A stretch of 64,000 nucleotides of DNA from Butyricimonas faecihominis (GTDB lineage Bacteria > Bacteroidota > Bacteroidia > Bacteroidales > Marinifilaceae). The position numbers and the translations under genes were made by a program. Of the stretch, positions 28,355 to 38,100 are shown in pieces (the stretch's first letter is position 1; each line of letters starts with the position of its first letter). Location of the stretch: NCBI RefSeq assembly GCF_033096445.1, contig NZ_AP028155.1, positions 3,477,880 through 3,541,879 of the forward strand. Direction: 5' to 3'. Below the pieces are notes generated by a model. The model was not told the DNA's origin. It ran no database searches and was given only the letters and a program-made list of their open reading frames with translations.

Positions 28355-29059
28355 TTAGTACACGATTGTTCCGATGTTTTCTCCCAGAATGACCTTTTTA
28401 AGGTTACCCGGCTGATCCATGTTGAACACGATAATCGGTAAATGATTTTCTTTACACATGGTTGTTGCCGTCAAGTCCATGACTTTAAGTCCCCGGTTGT
28501 ATATTTCATCATACGTGATTTTATCAAATTTCGTTGCCGTCGGGTCCTTTTCCGGGTCTGCCGTGTAGATTCCGTCCACGCGGGTACCTTTAAACATGGC
28601 GTCTGCCTCGATTTCGATTGCCCGTAAGCTACTGGCAGTGTCTGTCGTGAAGTAAGGATTTCCGGTACCCCCGCTGATAATCGTTACGTGTCCGGATTTT
28701 AAATATTCCATGGCTTTGGCTTTCGAGTAAAATTCCCCGATAGGTTCCATGCGAATGGCAGTTAGTACTTTGTTCTTACAGCCTTCGTTGTCCAAGGCGG
28801 AGCTTAAAGCCAAACTATTGATCACGGTTGCCAACATACCCATGCTGTCCCCTTTTACCCGGTCAAAACCTTTATTTGTGCCACTCAGTCCTCTAAAAAT
28901 ATTTCCACCTCCGATGACGATTCCGATCTGGATTCCCATCTCTGCGATTTCATGAATTTGACGGGCATAGCTTTCCAGACACCGAGTGTCAATACCATAT
29001 TTTTGCTCGCCCATTAAAGATTCTCCACTGAGTTTTAACAAAATTCGGTTATATTGCAT
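28355..29059 (-). CDS. pyrH: UMP kinase
   Basis: 234 residues, amino-acid-kinase-fold enzyme converting UMP to UDP with ATP. The start (RILLKLSGESLMG), the GGGNIFRG loop, the DSMGMLATVINSLALSSAL segment and GTGNPYFTTDTAS are complete, and KGTRVDGIYTADPEKDP closes the fold. It heads the dxs-crp-aminotransferase run. The minus-strand box TAGCTTTG (29133-29140) is a candidate -7 element, though no -33 TTG is seen at normal distance. Confidence 0.96.
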   Translation of the reverse strand: MQYNRILLKLSGESLMGEQKYGIDTRCLESYARQIHEIAEMGIQIGIVIGGGNIFRGLSGTNKGFDRVKGDSMGMLATVINSLALSSALDNEGCKNKVLTAIRMEPIGEFYSKAKAMEYLKSGHVTIISGGTGNPYFTTDTASSLRAIEIEADAMFKGTRVDGIYTADPEKDPTATKFDKITYDEIYNRGLKVMDLTATTMCKENHLPIIVFNMDQPGNLKKVILGENIGTIVY

Positions 29060-29192
29060 ATCTTTGTTCGTTTAAATTTTATAACAAAAACCAGAAAAAA
29101 AAACGTTGTTCCTGCACGTAAAAACGTAACAACAAAGCTAGTGATTTTTGTTATAACTATAATTTAAATTCATAATATAAATTTTTCGGCAG

Positions 29193-29927
29193 ATGAATAA
29201 GACCGCGAACTATCAATTAACTATCATTGTTCCAGTGTATAACGAGGAAGGGAATATCTTAAGGTTAGAGAAAGAATTGGGAGAGTTTTTAAAGGATGCG
29301 AAGGTGTCTTCTTGCGTGTTATTCGTGAATGACGGTTCGAAAGATGATAGCGAACGTTTGATTCGGGAAGTTTGTGAGCGTAATGAGGCATTTTTCTTTT
29401 TAAATCTGGCTCGAAACGGGGGACTGAGTGCTGCCATGAAAGCCGGAATTGATAATAGTTTTTCAAAATGGGTAGGCTACATTGATGCAGACCTCCAGAC
29501 TACTCCACAGGATTTTAATAAATTGTTGGAGTTCGTAGACCAATACGAGATGGTCATGGGCATCCGTACCGGACGGAAAGATAGTTTTGTCAAGAATATG
29601 TCTTCTCGTATTGCGAATGGATTCCGCCGGATGATGACGCATGACGGGGTTGAAGATACAGGTTGTCCACTGAAGGTTTTAAGGACGGATTACGCCAAAA
29701 GAATTCCTTTCTTTACGGGGATGCACCGTTTCCTACCGGCTTTGATTCAATTGCAGGAAGGACAAGTGAAACAGGTTCCGGTTCGTCATTTTCCCCGTAT
29801 TGCCGGGAAGTCTAAGTATAATCTGGTCAATCGCTTGATTGGGCCCTTTAAGGATTGTTTTGCTTACCGCTGGATGAGAAAAAGGTATATCAACTATCAA
29901 GTCGCCGAAAATAATTTGAATTCTTGA
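29193..29927 (+). CDS. Family 2 glycosyltransferase, dolichol-phosphate-mannose-synthase-like
   Basis: 244 residues. The GT-A fold is plain: IIVPVYNEEGNI at the start, FVNDGSKDDSE, LARNGGLSAAMKAGID and the metal site YIDADLQTTP (about residues 93-102). There are no C-terminal membrane helices, so it is the soluble, short type. Members transfer a sugar to polyprenyl phosphate, which ArnT-like enzymes then use. With the LAB_N and two ArnT-like genes next to it, a role in modifying lipid A or another surface glycolipid is likely (inference). Confidence 0.87.
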   Translation: MNKTANYQLTIIVPVYNEEGNILRLEKELGEFLKDAKVSSCVLFVNDGSKDDSERLIREVCERNEAFFFLNLARNGGLSAAMKAGIDNSFSKWVGYIDADLQTTPQDFNKLLEFVDQYEMVMGIRTGRKDSFVKNMSSRIANGFRRMMTHDGVEDTGCPLKVLRTDYAKRIPFFTGMHRFLPALIQLQEGQVKQVPVRHFPRIAGKSKYNLVNRLIGPFKDCFAYRWMRKRYINYQVAENNLNS

Positions 29928-29977
29928 GATATAGTTCCGAGCTTTTAGTTTTTATCTTTAAACTTTTAGTTTACAAA

Positions 29978-30589
29978 ATGATTTATGTTATAGGATTTCT
30001 TGCTCAGGTGTTTTTTTCTGCCCGGATTCTTTTACAATGGATTTTGTCGGAACGGGCTAAAAAAGTGATCTCTCCGGCTATTTTCTGGCAGTTGAGTATC
30101 GTGGGTTCCTACCTGTTATTTGTATATGGGTGGTTGAGGGATGACTTTGCGATTATTCTGGGACAAATCATATCTTACTATATCTATATCTGGAATTTGG
30201 ACAAAAAGCATCAATGGAAGAAATTACCGTTTATCATCCGGACGTTATTGCTTTTGACCCCGGTGGCGGCAATTTTATACATGCTTAAAGACGCAAGCGC
30301 TTTTGTCGATCAGTTCTTCCGGAACGAAAAGATACCTTTGTGGCTTTTGATCTACGGGTCTATGGGACAGATTATTTTCACCCTGCGTTTTGTTTACCAG
30401 TGGATCTACTCCAAGCGAAAAGATGAATCACTTTTGCCGATAGGCTTTTGGGTGATCAGCCTCTTTGGTTCTTTGATCATCGTTTCATATGCTATCTATC
30501 GGCGTGATCCCGTGTTAATTTTAGGGCAGTCAACCGGGTTAATTGCTTATAGTCGGAATATTTATTTGTCTAGAAGAGCCGGAAACTAA
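29978..30589 (+). CDS. Integral membrane protein with two LAB_N domains
   Basis: 203 residues from ATG 29978; an upstream TTG frame overlaps the GT2 stop but is less likely. Two similar halves are seen: IGFLAQVFFSARILLQWIL to about residue 70, and YGSMGQIIFTLRFVYQWIY from about 125, each followed by a W/L-rich helix pair, a GS(Y/L)(L/I) turn and an ILGQ motif. This is the lipid A biosynthesis N-terminal (LAB_N) family, here in tandem duplication. In Bacteroidales it usually sits next to a GT2 and ArnT-like genes, as here. Its biochemical role is not established. Its stop overlaps the stop of the convergent gene by 4 bp. Confidence 0.83.
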   Translation: MIYVIGFLAQVFFSARILLQWILSERAKKVISPAIFWQLSIVGSYLLFVYGWLRDDFAIILGQIISYYIYIWNLDKKHQWKKLPFIIRTLLLLTPVAAILYMLKDASAFVDQFFRNEKIPLWLLIYGSMGQIIFTLRFVYQWIYSKRKDESLLPIGFWVISLFGSLIIVSYAIYRRDPVLILGQSTGLIAYSRNIYLSRRAGN

Positions 30590-32133
30590 TTGGTGTCCGA
30601 GTAGATAAGATAAAAGTTTCCGATCTTCTCGTGATGGGTTTGTTGAATCCAGTTGGCGAGTGCCGGGGAACGCGTAACGTTCTTTTCTTTGACGAAAATC
30701 ATGCAGTCGCCTTTCTGGTAGATATTAAATAAAGAATCCTCATTCGTGACCTTTATGGCCTCTTCTTTTAAATAAACGTCCATGTTTTCCCCGCTGCGGA
30801 ATTTGTAATAGTAATAATGATCGATATTCTCTTCCTCGCATATATGATATGCTTCTTTCGCCATAGTGGTAAAACCGATGTATGGATTAATCCGGGGTAA
30901 GGCAAAGGCTCCCGTGAACAGGGTGGCTAGGATTCCCAATGCGGCACAATTGATGGCCCGGTACATTTGTTTGCGATATAGTAAATAACAGGCTGTTAAA
31001 CTGAAGATAAACAATGTTATGATGGCGACATAAATAAATGGCGAGTCGGGAACATTAAATTTGTTGCGGATGAAAAATGCCACGATGGGAGCAATGGTAA
31101 GGGCTATCACGGGAATATACACGGAAAATGCGATCCATTTCTCCTTGATTTTTGGGAGCAACAGGATTGTCAAGTACGTGAAGAACGGGAACAGGGGTAG
31201 CATATAAATGTCCAGTTTTCCGCTGAACAGGGAAAGAATGACGAAAGTCGAGACAATTGCCGAGAGGAAAAGTTTTTCTTTATCTGTCGTGAGTAGTTTC
31301 TTTTTTACCGCGATAACGATTGTCGTGATGTACAGGATAGACCATGGAGCCACGGAGTACCAGAACGTCACCCCGTAATACCAGAATGCTTTTTTGTGGT
31401 CGAACGAATCAATCGCCCGGTTTATAGTTTGATGGAAAAGAAGATTGTTCAAGTAAGTTGATCCACCTTCGAGATAAATACCGAGAAACCATATGGCACA
31501 GAATCCCGATAAAATACCCCATTCCCGCCAGCCGAAATACCGGCAGAAGGAACGGATGTCTCTTTTCACCAGTAGAAAGACGAGTATGGTTATCAAGGGA
31601 ACGATAAACCCGATAGGTCCTTTCGAGAAGATGGCCATGAAAATATAGAAAGGCAGCAAGAAACGGTCTCTCGGCTGTCCCTTGCCCGAATAGCGTTTAT
31701 AAAACGTGTACAGGGCAAGAAGAATAAACATACACATCAGCATATCCATGCGCAGGACAAGGCCTGAACCGATAAAGAAAGCGCTTGTGAAGAGCATCAG
31801 CGAACCGTTCCATCTCAAGGATGTGGTGGTTTCTTCTTCCACCCATTTATTCATGATATAAATGGAAATCAGTGCGGGAATGATAGAAAAAAGTGAAAGG
31901 CCAAACATATTATATTCACCCCAAATCCATTTGCTCAACATGAGTAACCAGAAATAAAGGGGCGGTTTATCCGCATAAAGTTCTCCTTGATGGAAGAAAG
32001 TAAAGAAATGCCCGTCTCGCAGGGCCTCATCAACGATGCTGAGGTATTTCAGTTCGTTGTTTGGAGTGAAATCCCGTAGGATCAACACGGGAATCACTAA
32101 AATGAGCAATATAAGATACCGTTCTATTTTCAT
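30586..32133 (-). CDS. ArnT-like (GT83/PMT) glycosyltransferase, membrane
   Basis: 515 residues, many membrane helices. Hallmarks of the family: an early acidic residue in the first periplasmic loop (FTPNNELKYLSIVDEALRDG), YADKPPLYFWLL (the DKPP motif, near residue 55) and a soluble C-terminal domain of about 90 residues (CEEENIDHYYYYKFRSGENMD...). The family moves a sugar from polyprenyl phosphate to lipid A or similar acceptors on the periplasmic side. It is divergent from the second ArnT-like gene and convergent with the LAB_N gene. Confidence 0.88.
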   Translation of the reverse strand: MKIERYLILLILVIPVLILRDFTPNNELKYLSIVDEALRDGHFFTFFHQGELYADKPPLYFWLLMLSKWIWGEYNMFGLSLFSIIPALISIYIMNKWVEEETTTSLRWNGSLMLFTSAFFIGSGLVLRMDMLMCMFILLALYTFYKRYSGKGQPRDRFLLPFYIFMAIFSKGPIGFIVPLITILVFLLVKRDIRSFCRYFGWREWGILSGFCAIWFLGIYLEGGSTYLNNLLFHQTINRAIDSFDHKKAFWYYGVTFWYSVAPWSILYITTIVIAVKKKLLTTDKEKLFLSAIVSTFVILSLFSGKLDIYMLPLFPFFTYLTILLLPKIKEKWIAFSVYIPVIALTIAPIVAFFIRNKFNVPDSPFIYVAIITLFIFSLTACYLLYRKQMYRAINCAALGILATLFTGAFALPRINPYIGFTTMAKEAYHICEEENIDHYYYYKFRSGENMDVYLKEEAIKVTNEDSLFNIYQKGDCMIFVKEKNVTRSPALANWIQQTHHEKIGNFYLIYSDTN

Positions 32134-32254
32134 GATTGTGAGTATGCCAAATCCTTTTCGCGCAAAAACACCACCAAAAAGTATACCAAAAACATTTCCT
32201 TTTTGTTACACCCGGGTAAAAAAATTCTTCCTGCATTATTTGAAGGATATGCCC

Positions 32255-32283
32255 TTGAAAATAGTTTTATTATTATAAATTTG
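32255..32283 (+). promoter_or_regulatory. Bacteroidetes-type promoter of the second ArnT-like gene
   Basis: TTG at 32255-32257, an 18-bp spacer and TAAATTTG at 32276-32283 match the -33/-7 pattern known for the phylum. The start codon is 30 bp downstream. Confidence 0.6.
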
Positions 32284-32312
32284 CACTCTAATCTAAACGT
32301 GTACATGAGATT

Positions 32313-33950
32313 ATGCAGAAAAACTATATTCATTATCTTTTTATTCTTATCGTTTGTTGGTTCGCCTTTTTCGTGAATAATGGTTCTGTTTATGAGGATA
32401 TTATGGAGTCTCGTAATTTAGTGACGGCACACGAAATGATTGAATATGACAATTGGTTGGTGCCTACCATGAACGGGGAACTACGTTTGGAGAAACCGCC
32501 TCTTCCAACGTGGGTAGCCGCGGGAATCGAGTATTTGCAACCGGATAATATATCTTTACAGCGTGCAGCCGCCGGGATTATGGCTACGTTGATGGCTTTT
32601 TTTCTCTATTTCTTTGCTTCGGCTTTAAGTGGCAACAGGTTATTGGGTTTGCTTTCCGCGTTGGTACTGGCAACCAGCTTTAATGTCATTATGGCAGGAC
32701 GGGTGGCGACGTGGGATATTTATTGCCATAGTTTTATGCTGGGAGCCATATTTTTCTTCTATAAAGGGATAAAGAGCGTGCGAACGAGTTGGGCTAATTT
32801 TGTTTGGGCCGGGATATTCTTGGGCTTGTCTTTCTTGGGTAAAGGGCCTGTGGCTTTCTATGCGTTATTATTTCCTTTCTTGATCTCTTATATATGGATC
32901 TATCGTCCTTCTCTCAAGAGAAAAGGCTGGCCTATCGTGGTCATGTTGCTGTTATTTATAGTGATTAGCTTTTGGTGGCCGCTTTACCTGTATGTGTTCC
33001 ATCGGGATACAGCCTTGTTCGTGCTGGCGAAAGAATCAACGGCTTGGATCGAGAGAAATGTACGTCCTTGGTACTACTACTGGCTGTTCTTTGCAGAATC
33101 GGGAATTTGGGCTTTGTTCCTCTTGACCGGGTTATGTTGGCCGTGGTTAAAAAAGAAAATCAAGATGCGTAAGGAGTACACGTTTGCCGTTTTGTGGACC
33201 GTGGTTACCTTGGTGTTACTTTCTCTTTTCCCGGAGAAAAAAACTCGGTACTTGTTGCCGTTACTGATTCCGGCCGCGATGGTTGTGGCACATTATATCG
33301 TTTATATATTCACCGCTGCGAAGGAAAAAACGCTCACGACGAGTGATCGTGTCGTATTTCGTGTGAATGCTTTTATCCCGGCATTGATCGCTTTAGGAAT
33401 GCCGGTTGCCGTCTATCTTCTATTTTACCGGGAAGGAGAAGTCGGGTTGACCCTTTTGATTATTGTTTCGATCCTGTTCCTTGTTGCCGCCTATTCAATT
33501 TTCGCGGGTGGGGTGAGGATAAAATCCATGAAAGTATTCACGGGAGTCGTGCTATTATTGATCCTTGTGGAAACCCTGTTGATGTCTCGTGTTGCCAATA
33601 TGTTCAATAACACGGAGATCAAGAGTATCAAGGCCGTCCGTCAGATTGAAGAGTTACAACACGTACCTTTCTATTATCCGGCGGATGAGGAATTGAGAAT
33701 CGAGCTGGTATATGAGGCTGGTCGCCGCATATTGCCTTGGGATATAAAAAGCGATACAACACTTTTAAATTCTTTGCCTGTCGTGTTGGTTTCCGGTAAG
33801 CCGGCAACGGAAGTTCTGCCTGTGGGGATACAGGAGAAAGTAAATCTTCGTTTGATAGATGTCTACGACAATAATAATCGTCCGAAATCAGATAAAAAAC
33901 GCTATTCTCCTAAATTTGTTCGTTACGTGACGATCTTGGAAAAGAAATAA
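32313..33950 (+). CDS. ArnT-like (GT83/PMT) glycosyltransferase, membrane
   Basis: 545 residues with about twelve membrane helices. First loop NNGSVYEDIMESRNLVTAHEMI, then LRLEKPPLPTWVAAG (the EKPP motif), FLGKGPVAFYALLFP and a C-terminal periplasmic domain (KAVRQIEELQHVPFYYPADEELRIEL). It shares the family and plan of the divergent gene at 30586 but the two differ widely in sequence, so they probably use different sugars or acceptors. With GT2 at 29193 it would complete a donor-to-lipid route. A phylum-type promoter lies directly upstream. Confidence 0.88.
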   Translation: MQKNYIHYLFILIVCWFAFFVNNGSVYEDIMESRNLVTAHEMIEYDNWLVPTMNGELRLEKPPLPTWVAAGIEYLQPDNISLQRAAAGIMATLMAFFLYFFASALSGNRLLGLLSALVLATSFNVIMAGRVATWDIYCHSFMLGAIFFFYKGIKSVRTSWANFVWAGIFLGLSFLGKGPVAFYALLFPFLISYIWIYRPSLKRKGWPIVVMLLLFIVISFWWPLYLYVFHRDTALFVLAKESTAWIERNVRPWYYYWLFFAESGIWALFLLTGLCWPWLKKKIKMRKEYTFAVLWTVVTLVLLSLFPEKKTRYLLPLLIPAAMVVAHYIVYIFTAAKEKTLTTSDRVVFRVNAFIPALIALGMPVAVYLLFYREGEVGLTLLIIVSILFLVAAYSIFAGGVRIKSMKVFTGVVLLLILVETLLMSRVANMFNNTEIKSIKAVRQIEELQHVPFYYPADEELRIELVYEAGRRILPWDIKSDTTLLNSLPVVLVSGKPATEVLPVGIQEKVNLRLIDVYDNNNRPKSDKKRYSPKFVRYVTILEKK

Positions 33951-33970
33951 AGTAAAAGAGCATTTTAAAT

Positions 33971-34056
33971 AACTACCCCACTAACTCCCCCTGTGTAAAG
34001 GGAGTTGGAGGGGGTAGCTTGTAGATGCTGGATAAGACTTTTGGGGACAGCCCCTG
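33971..34056 (+). repeat. Dispersed GC-rich repeat, copy B with hairpin
   Basis: The arms 33971-33992 and 33999-34020 form a hairpin around TGTGTAA with C-rich and G-rich sides. It is followed by GACTTTTGGGGACAGCCCC (34036-34054). The hairpin resembles the one at 61089-61109, and the second block resembles those at 16751-16770 and 61051-61068. It may end the ArnT transcript. Confidence 0.6.
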
Positions 34057-34113
34057 CTTTTGTATGGGAATGTTAAGGGAAAGTTGTTTTTCTGCAAATG
34101 AACCATTATGAAC

Positions 34114-34144
34114 TTGATTTTTGAATGATATGCCCCTACCTTTG
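34114..34144 (+). promoter_or_regulatory. Bacteroidetes-type promoter of the fimbrillin-like cluster
   Basis: TTG (34114-34116), a 20-bp spacer and TACCTTTG (34137-34144). Because transcription would begin near 34150, the more upstream ATG 34125 cannot be used; this decides the start of the next gene. Confidence 0.7.
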
Positions 34145-34169
34145 TATAAAAATTACAAGTTTTATTAAA

Positions 34170-35090
34170 ATGAACATCATGTCAGGTAGAAAGAAGATCG
34201 GGTTTATACTAATAGCTTTGCTGTATGCATGTTCTGGAGGATCCGGTAGTGAGGATCCGGAGCTAATGCCAGAGCCAACACCGGAACCGGTACGGAAAGA
34301 AATTAAAATGCTTTTTGGCGTACAGGATATTGCGAGGGCAACAGATGCCACTTTCGAGGCTGGTGACAAGATTGGATTGTATGTTGTGAATTATGACGGG
34401 CAACAAGCGGGTAATTTGCAAAATACAGGGAATCACGTGAACAACATGCGGTTTGTTTACAATTCTTCTTGGACACCGGATCAGACCATATATTGGAAAG
34501 ATGATGAAACGAAAGCGGATTTTTACGCCTATTACCCTTATTCTGCATCGGCAAACGTGTCTGGCCATGTTTTTAACGTGAAAGCGGATCAGGCATCCGT
34601 GGATAATTACAAGGCGAGCGATTTCCTTTGGGGAAAGACCTCGGGGGTAAGCCCGACGGAACAGGCCGTTAATATCACGTTGAATCATGTTTTTAGTTGT
34701 GCGCAGGTAAAGGTGGAGCCGGGAAATGGTTTCACGCAAGCGGCATTGGATGAGGCTGCAATACAGGTAAAGTTTAATCATGTCCGGCTTGCGGCATCCA
34801 TCAATCTAGCCACGGGAGAAGTTGAGGCTGTAAATGAAGAGCAAAGCGTTATTTTGGGGAAGAATGACGGGTTATACAGGGCGCTTGTTGTTCCACAAAA
34901 TATTAGTGAGACCGATTTACTGGTGATCAATGTGAATGGGAAAGATTATACGTTGAAGAAAGGACATCATTTCGAGAGAAATAAAAGATACACTTTTACC
35001 GTGAAGGTGAATAAAACGAGTAGTGGTATTAACGTCAATATCGGCCAATGGGACGATGACGGGGTGGATTATGGCGGGGTGGCAGAATAA
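34170..35090 (+). CDS. Fimbrillin-like (Mfa-like) lipoprotein 1
   Basis: 306 residues from ATG 34170 (MNIMSGRKKIGF); ATG 34179 is equally possible. The lipoprotein signal ends LLYACSGG. The body follows the fimbrillin-like pattern of Bacteroidales: DKIGLYVVNYDG, TIYWKDDETKADFYAYYPYS, ASDFLWGKTSGVSPTEQAVNITLNHVFS and a C-terminal INVNIGQWDDDG strand. Members are pilus subunits or surface adhesin parts processed at the outer membrane. It begins a cluster with two more proteins sharing this module (35106 and 38547). No usher-like or anchor gene is seen. Confidence 0.8.
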   Translation: MNIMSGRKKIGFILIALLYACSGGSGSEDPELMPEPTPEPVRKEIKMLFGVQDIARATDATFEAGDKIGLYVVNYDGQQAGNLQNTGNHVNNMRFVYNSSWTPDQTIYWKDDETKADFYAYYPYSASANVSGHVFNVKADQASVDNYKASDFLWGKTSGVSPTEQAVNITLNHVFSCAQVKVEPGNGFTQAALDEAAIQVKFNHVRLAASINLATGEVEAVNEEQSVILGKNDGLYRALVVPQNISETDLLVINVNGKDYTLKKGHHFERNKRYTFTVKVNKTSSGINVNIGQWDDDGVDYGGVAE

Positions 35091-35105
35091 TCTAAAACAA
35101 TATTT

Positions 35106-38100
35106 ATGAGAAAAATAATTCTTCTGGTTGCAATAGCGTTATCGTGTGTGTGCTGGGCATGTTACGATAACGAAATAGCGGGTCCTGATGCCGGTCAGGC
35201 CTGCTTAATTTCACTTTCCGGGGAGATTGATCAAGTGGCTTTATCCCGGGTGAATGATGGTGGTTTTTGTCATAATGATGTGATGGGAGTTTATATCGTG
35301 GACTACGAGGGAGGCTCTCCCGGGACTTTGTTGGATGAAGGGAACCGGGCAACAAATCTTCAATTCACGTTTGATGAAGCCAATAATAAATGGAATTCGG
35401 CATACGATGTGTTCTGGAAGGATAGTAAGACTCCCATTGACGTGTATGGGTATTATCCGGTAGGGACTCCGGAAAGCGTGAATGCCTATGCCTTTGAAGT
35501 TCGAAAGGACCAGTCCAAGTTATCCGAGAACGGGGAGATGGGAGGATACGAGGCGAGTGATTTTCTTTGGGGGAAGGCGGAGAACGTGGCTCCTTCACCT
35601 GTTGCCGTGCGGCTCTCGTTCCGTCATAAAATGAGTAATGCCCGGGTGACATTGCAGGAGGGAACAGGTTTTAGTGAAGGGGAATGGACCAAGTTGGAAA
35701 AACAAGTGTTGGTCACGAACACGAAACGTGGTGCGCGGGTCGATTTGGCCACGGGTATTGTAACCGTTACAGGCGAAGTGGCGGCAACAGGGACGATTCC
35801 TTATAAGCATGGGGATGAATTCCGGGCGATCGTCGTGCCGCAGGAGGTGGCTGCCGGGGTGAAATTATTTAGTATAACTGTTGATGGGGTCGCGTATTCG
35901 TTCTCAAAGAATGAAACGTTTACTTACGTGCCTTCTAAAATGCATAATTTCACGATTCGGGTAGATAAAAAGGCCAATGAGGGGAAATATGAGTTTGTAT
36001 TGGTCAGTGAATCTATTAGGGCTTGGGAAGATGATCTGGCATCACATGATGCGACAGCTAGGGAGTATATTGTGATTGAGTCCGAGGCAGGTAAATTGAA
36101 GGAGTGTATCACGGCTGCCAAAAAAGATTTTAGGAATTTGCAGAACTTGAAAATAACGGGCGAGATTAATGCTTTGGATTTTTATTTCATGAGGGATTCA
36201 ATGGATCGGTTGCAGGCGTTGAATTTGAAGGAGGTGAAGATAGTGAAGGGTGGAGCAGATGGTTATGGAAGACCTACAAAAGACGATGTAATACCTTCTA
36301 TGGCTTTTTTTGGAAAAAATTCATTACAAAGTATTATTTTACCAGATCAATTATGGGAAATAGATGATGATGCTTTTTATGAATGTAAATCATTGATGGG
36401 ATCATTGACAATACCAGAAGGCGTTATAAGGATTGGGAATGGGGCATTTAGTTGGTGTTCTGGGATGCGAGGAATTTTGTCTTTACCTTCTACTTTGGGA
36501 TATATTGGTGATAATGCTTTTAATCAATGTGGTATTATTGGTGAGTTGAAACTACCAGATAAGTTGAAATATATTGGAAGTCAAACTTTTTATTTGTGTA
36601 TAAATCTTACAGGAAATTTAGTATTACCGGAAAATCTTCAGTATTTAGGTTCTTCAGCGTTTGCTCATTGTAGTGGAATAACAGGAAGTTTAAAAATACC
36701 TCAAGGAATAACAGAAATTCCATTACAAGCTTTTTCTAGTTGTGGCTTTGATGGGGTATTGATACTACATGATGGAATTACGATGATTGGACAGCGGGCT
36801 TTTGAGAGCTGCAAATTTAAAGGAGAATTAAATCTTCCTTCAAAATTGTTGATACTTGAGGATGATATTTTTAGTAATTGTAATTTTTCGGGTGAAATAA
36901 AATTACCACAGAATTTGCGGAGTGTTGGTATGAGAGCTTTTGAAAACAATGAGAGATTAAGTGGTACACTAGAATTTCCCCCGAGTGTTACAAGTATTAG
37001 CGCAGGTGCATTTGCTAGATGTGGATTTGAAGAAATTATATTTCCTGAAAATTTAGAAAATATAGGATATATAGACTCCTATATAGGAGGGGCTTTCGCT
37101 AATTGTTTCAACGTGGGGCGTATTGTTTGCAAGGGGACGATTCCTGCTGATGTGGTGGATTCTAGAGCATTTGAAGGTGTTCCGAAGGATAATTTTACGC
37201 TTGAAGTTCCAGAAATTGTTGTTGAACAATATCGTGCTGCGCCCGGGTGGCGAGAATTTAAGAGAATAGCTGCACATAGAGAATTAACATGTCGTCCGAC
37301 TATGGTGAAAGCTTTGAATGGGAAGTCTGAGCGTAAATTAATTTTGGATGCAGAAGGAGAATGGGAAGTAGAAAGTAAACCGGAATGGTGTACTTTATCT
37401 GCGATGAGTGGGAATAAGAAAACGGAATTGACCCTTACGTTAGAGTCCGGGACAAATTATCGGGAGGGGGAGATTATTTTTAGGCTAAAGGATTATGATT
37501 ACACAACATCTTGTCGTGTTTATCAATATGACTTTGAGTATGCTGATGATGAAGTGCTTGTTTTACAAAACCATAAAGTGGGACAAGGGATTAATTTAAT
37601 CTTTTTGGGTGATGGTTACGATGCGGAAGATATCTCAAGAGGTGATTATTTGCAGGTAATGAATGAACAAATGGAACGTTTTTTCGCTATCGAGCCTTAT
37701 CGGACGTATCGTGATTATTTCGATGTTTATACGGCTATTGCAGTTTCTCCGGAAAATGGGATAGGAGGTGTAAATACTATTCGAGATACAAAATTTGGAA
37801 CAACTTTTACAAATGATGTCGGATTATTAGGTGAATACGATGAAATTTTTGCCTATGTGATGAAGATTCCTTCCGTGAATGAAAGTAATTTGAGTCAGTC
37901 GCTGATTGTAATAACTCCTAATACAACAGATTATGGGGGTATTACACAAATGTGGGAAGATGGAAGTGCAATTGCTTTTTGTCCTTTAAGTGGAGACAAT
38001 TATCCTTACGATGCTAGGGGAATCGTACAACATGAGGCGGGAGGACATGGTTTTGGAAAATTGGGGGACGAATATATTTATTACAATAGTTTTATTGATG

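Noticed and set aside
34263-34781. 172-residue frame on the minus strand
   Set aside because: It lies within the first fimbrillin-like gene, which has a good signal peptide, promoter and family pattern; the opposite frame has none.
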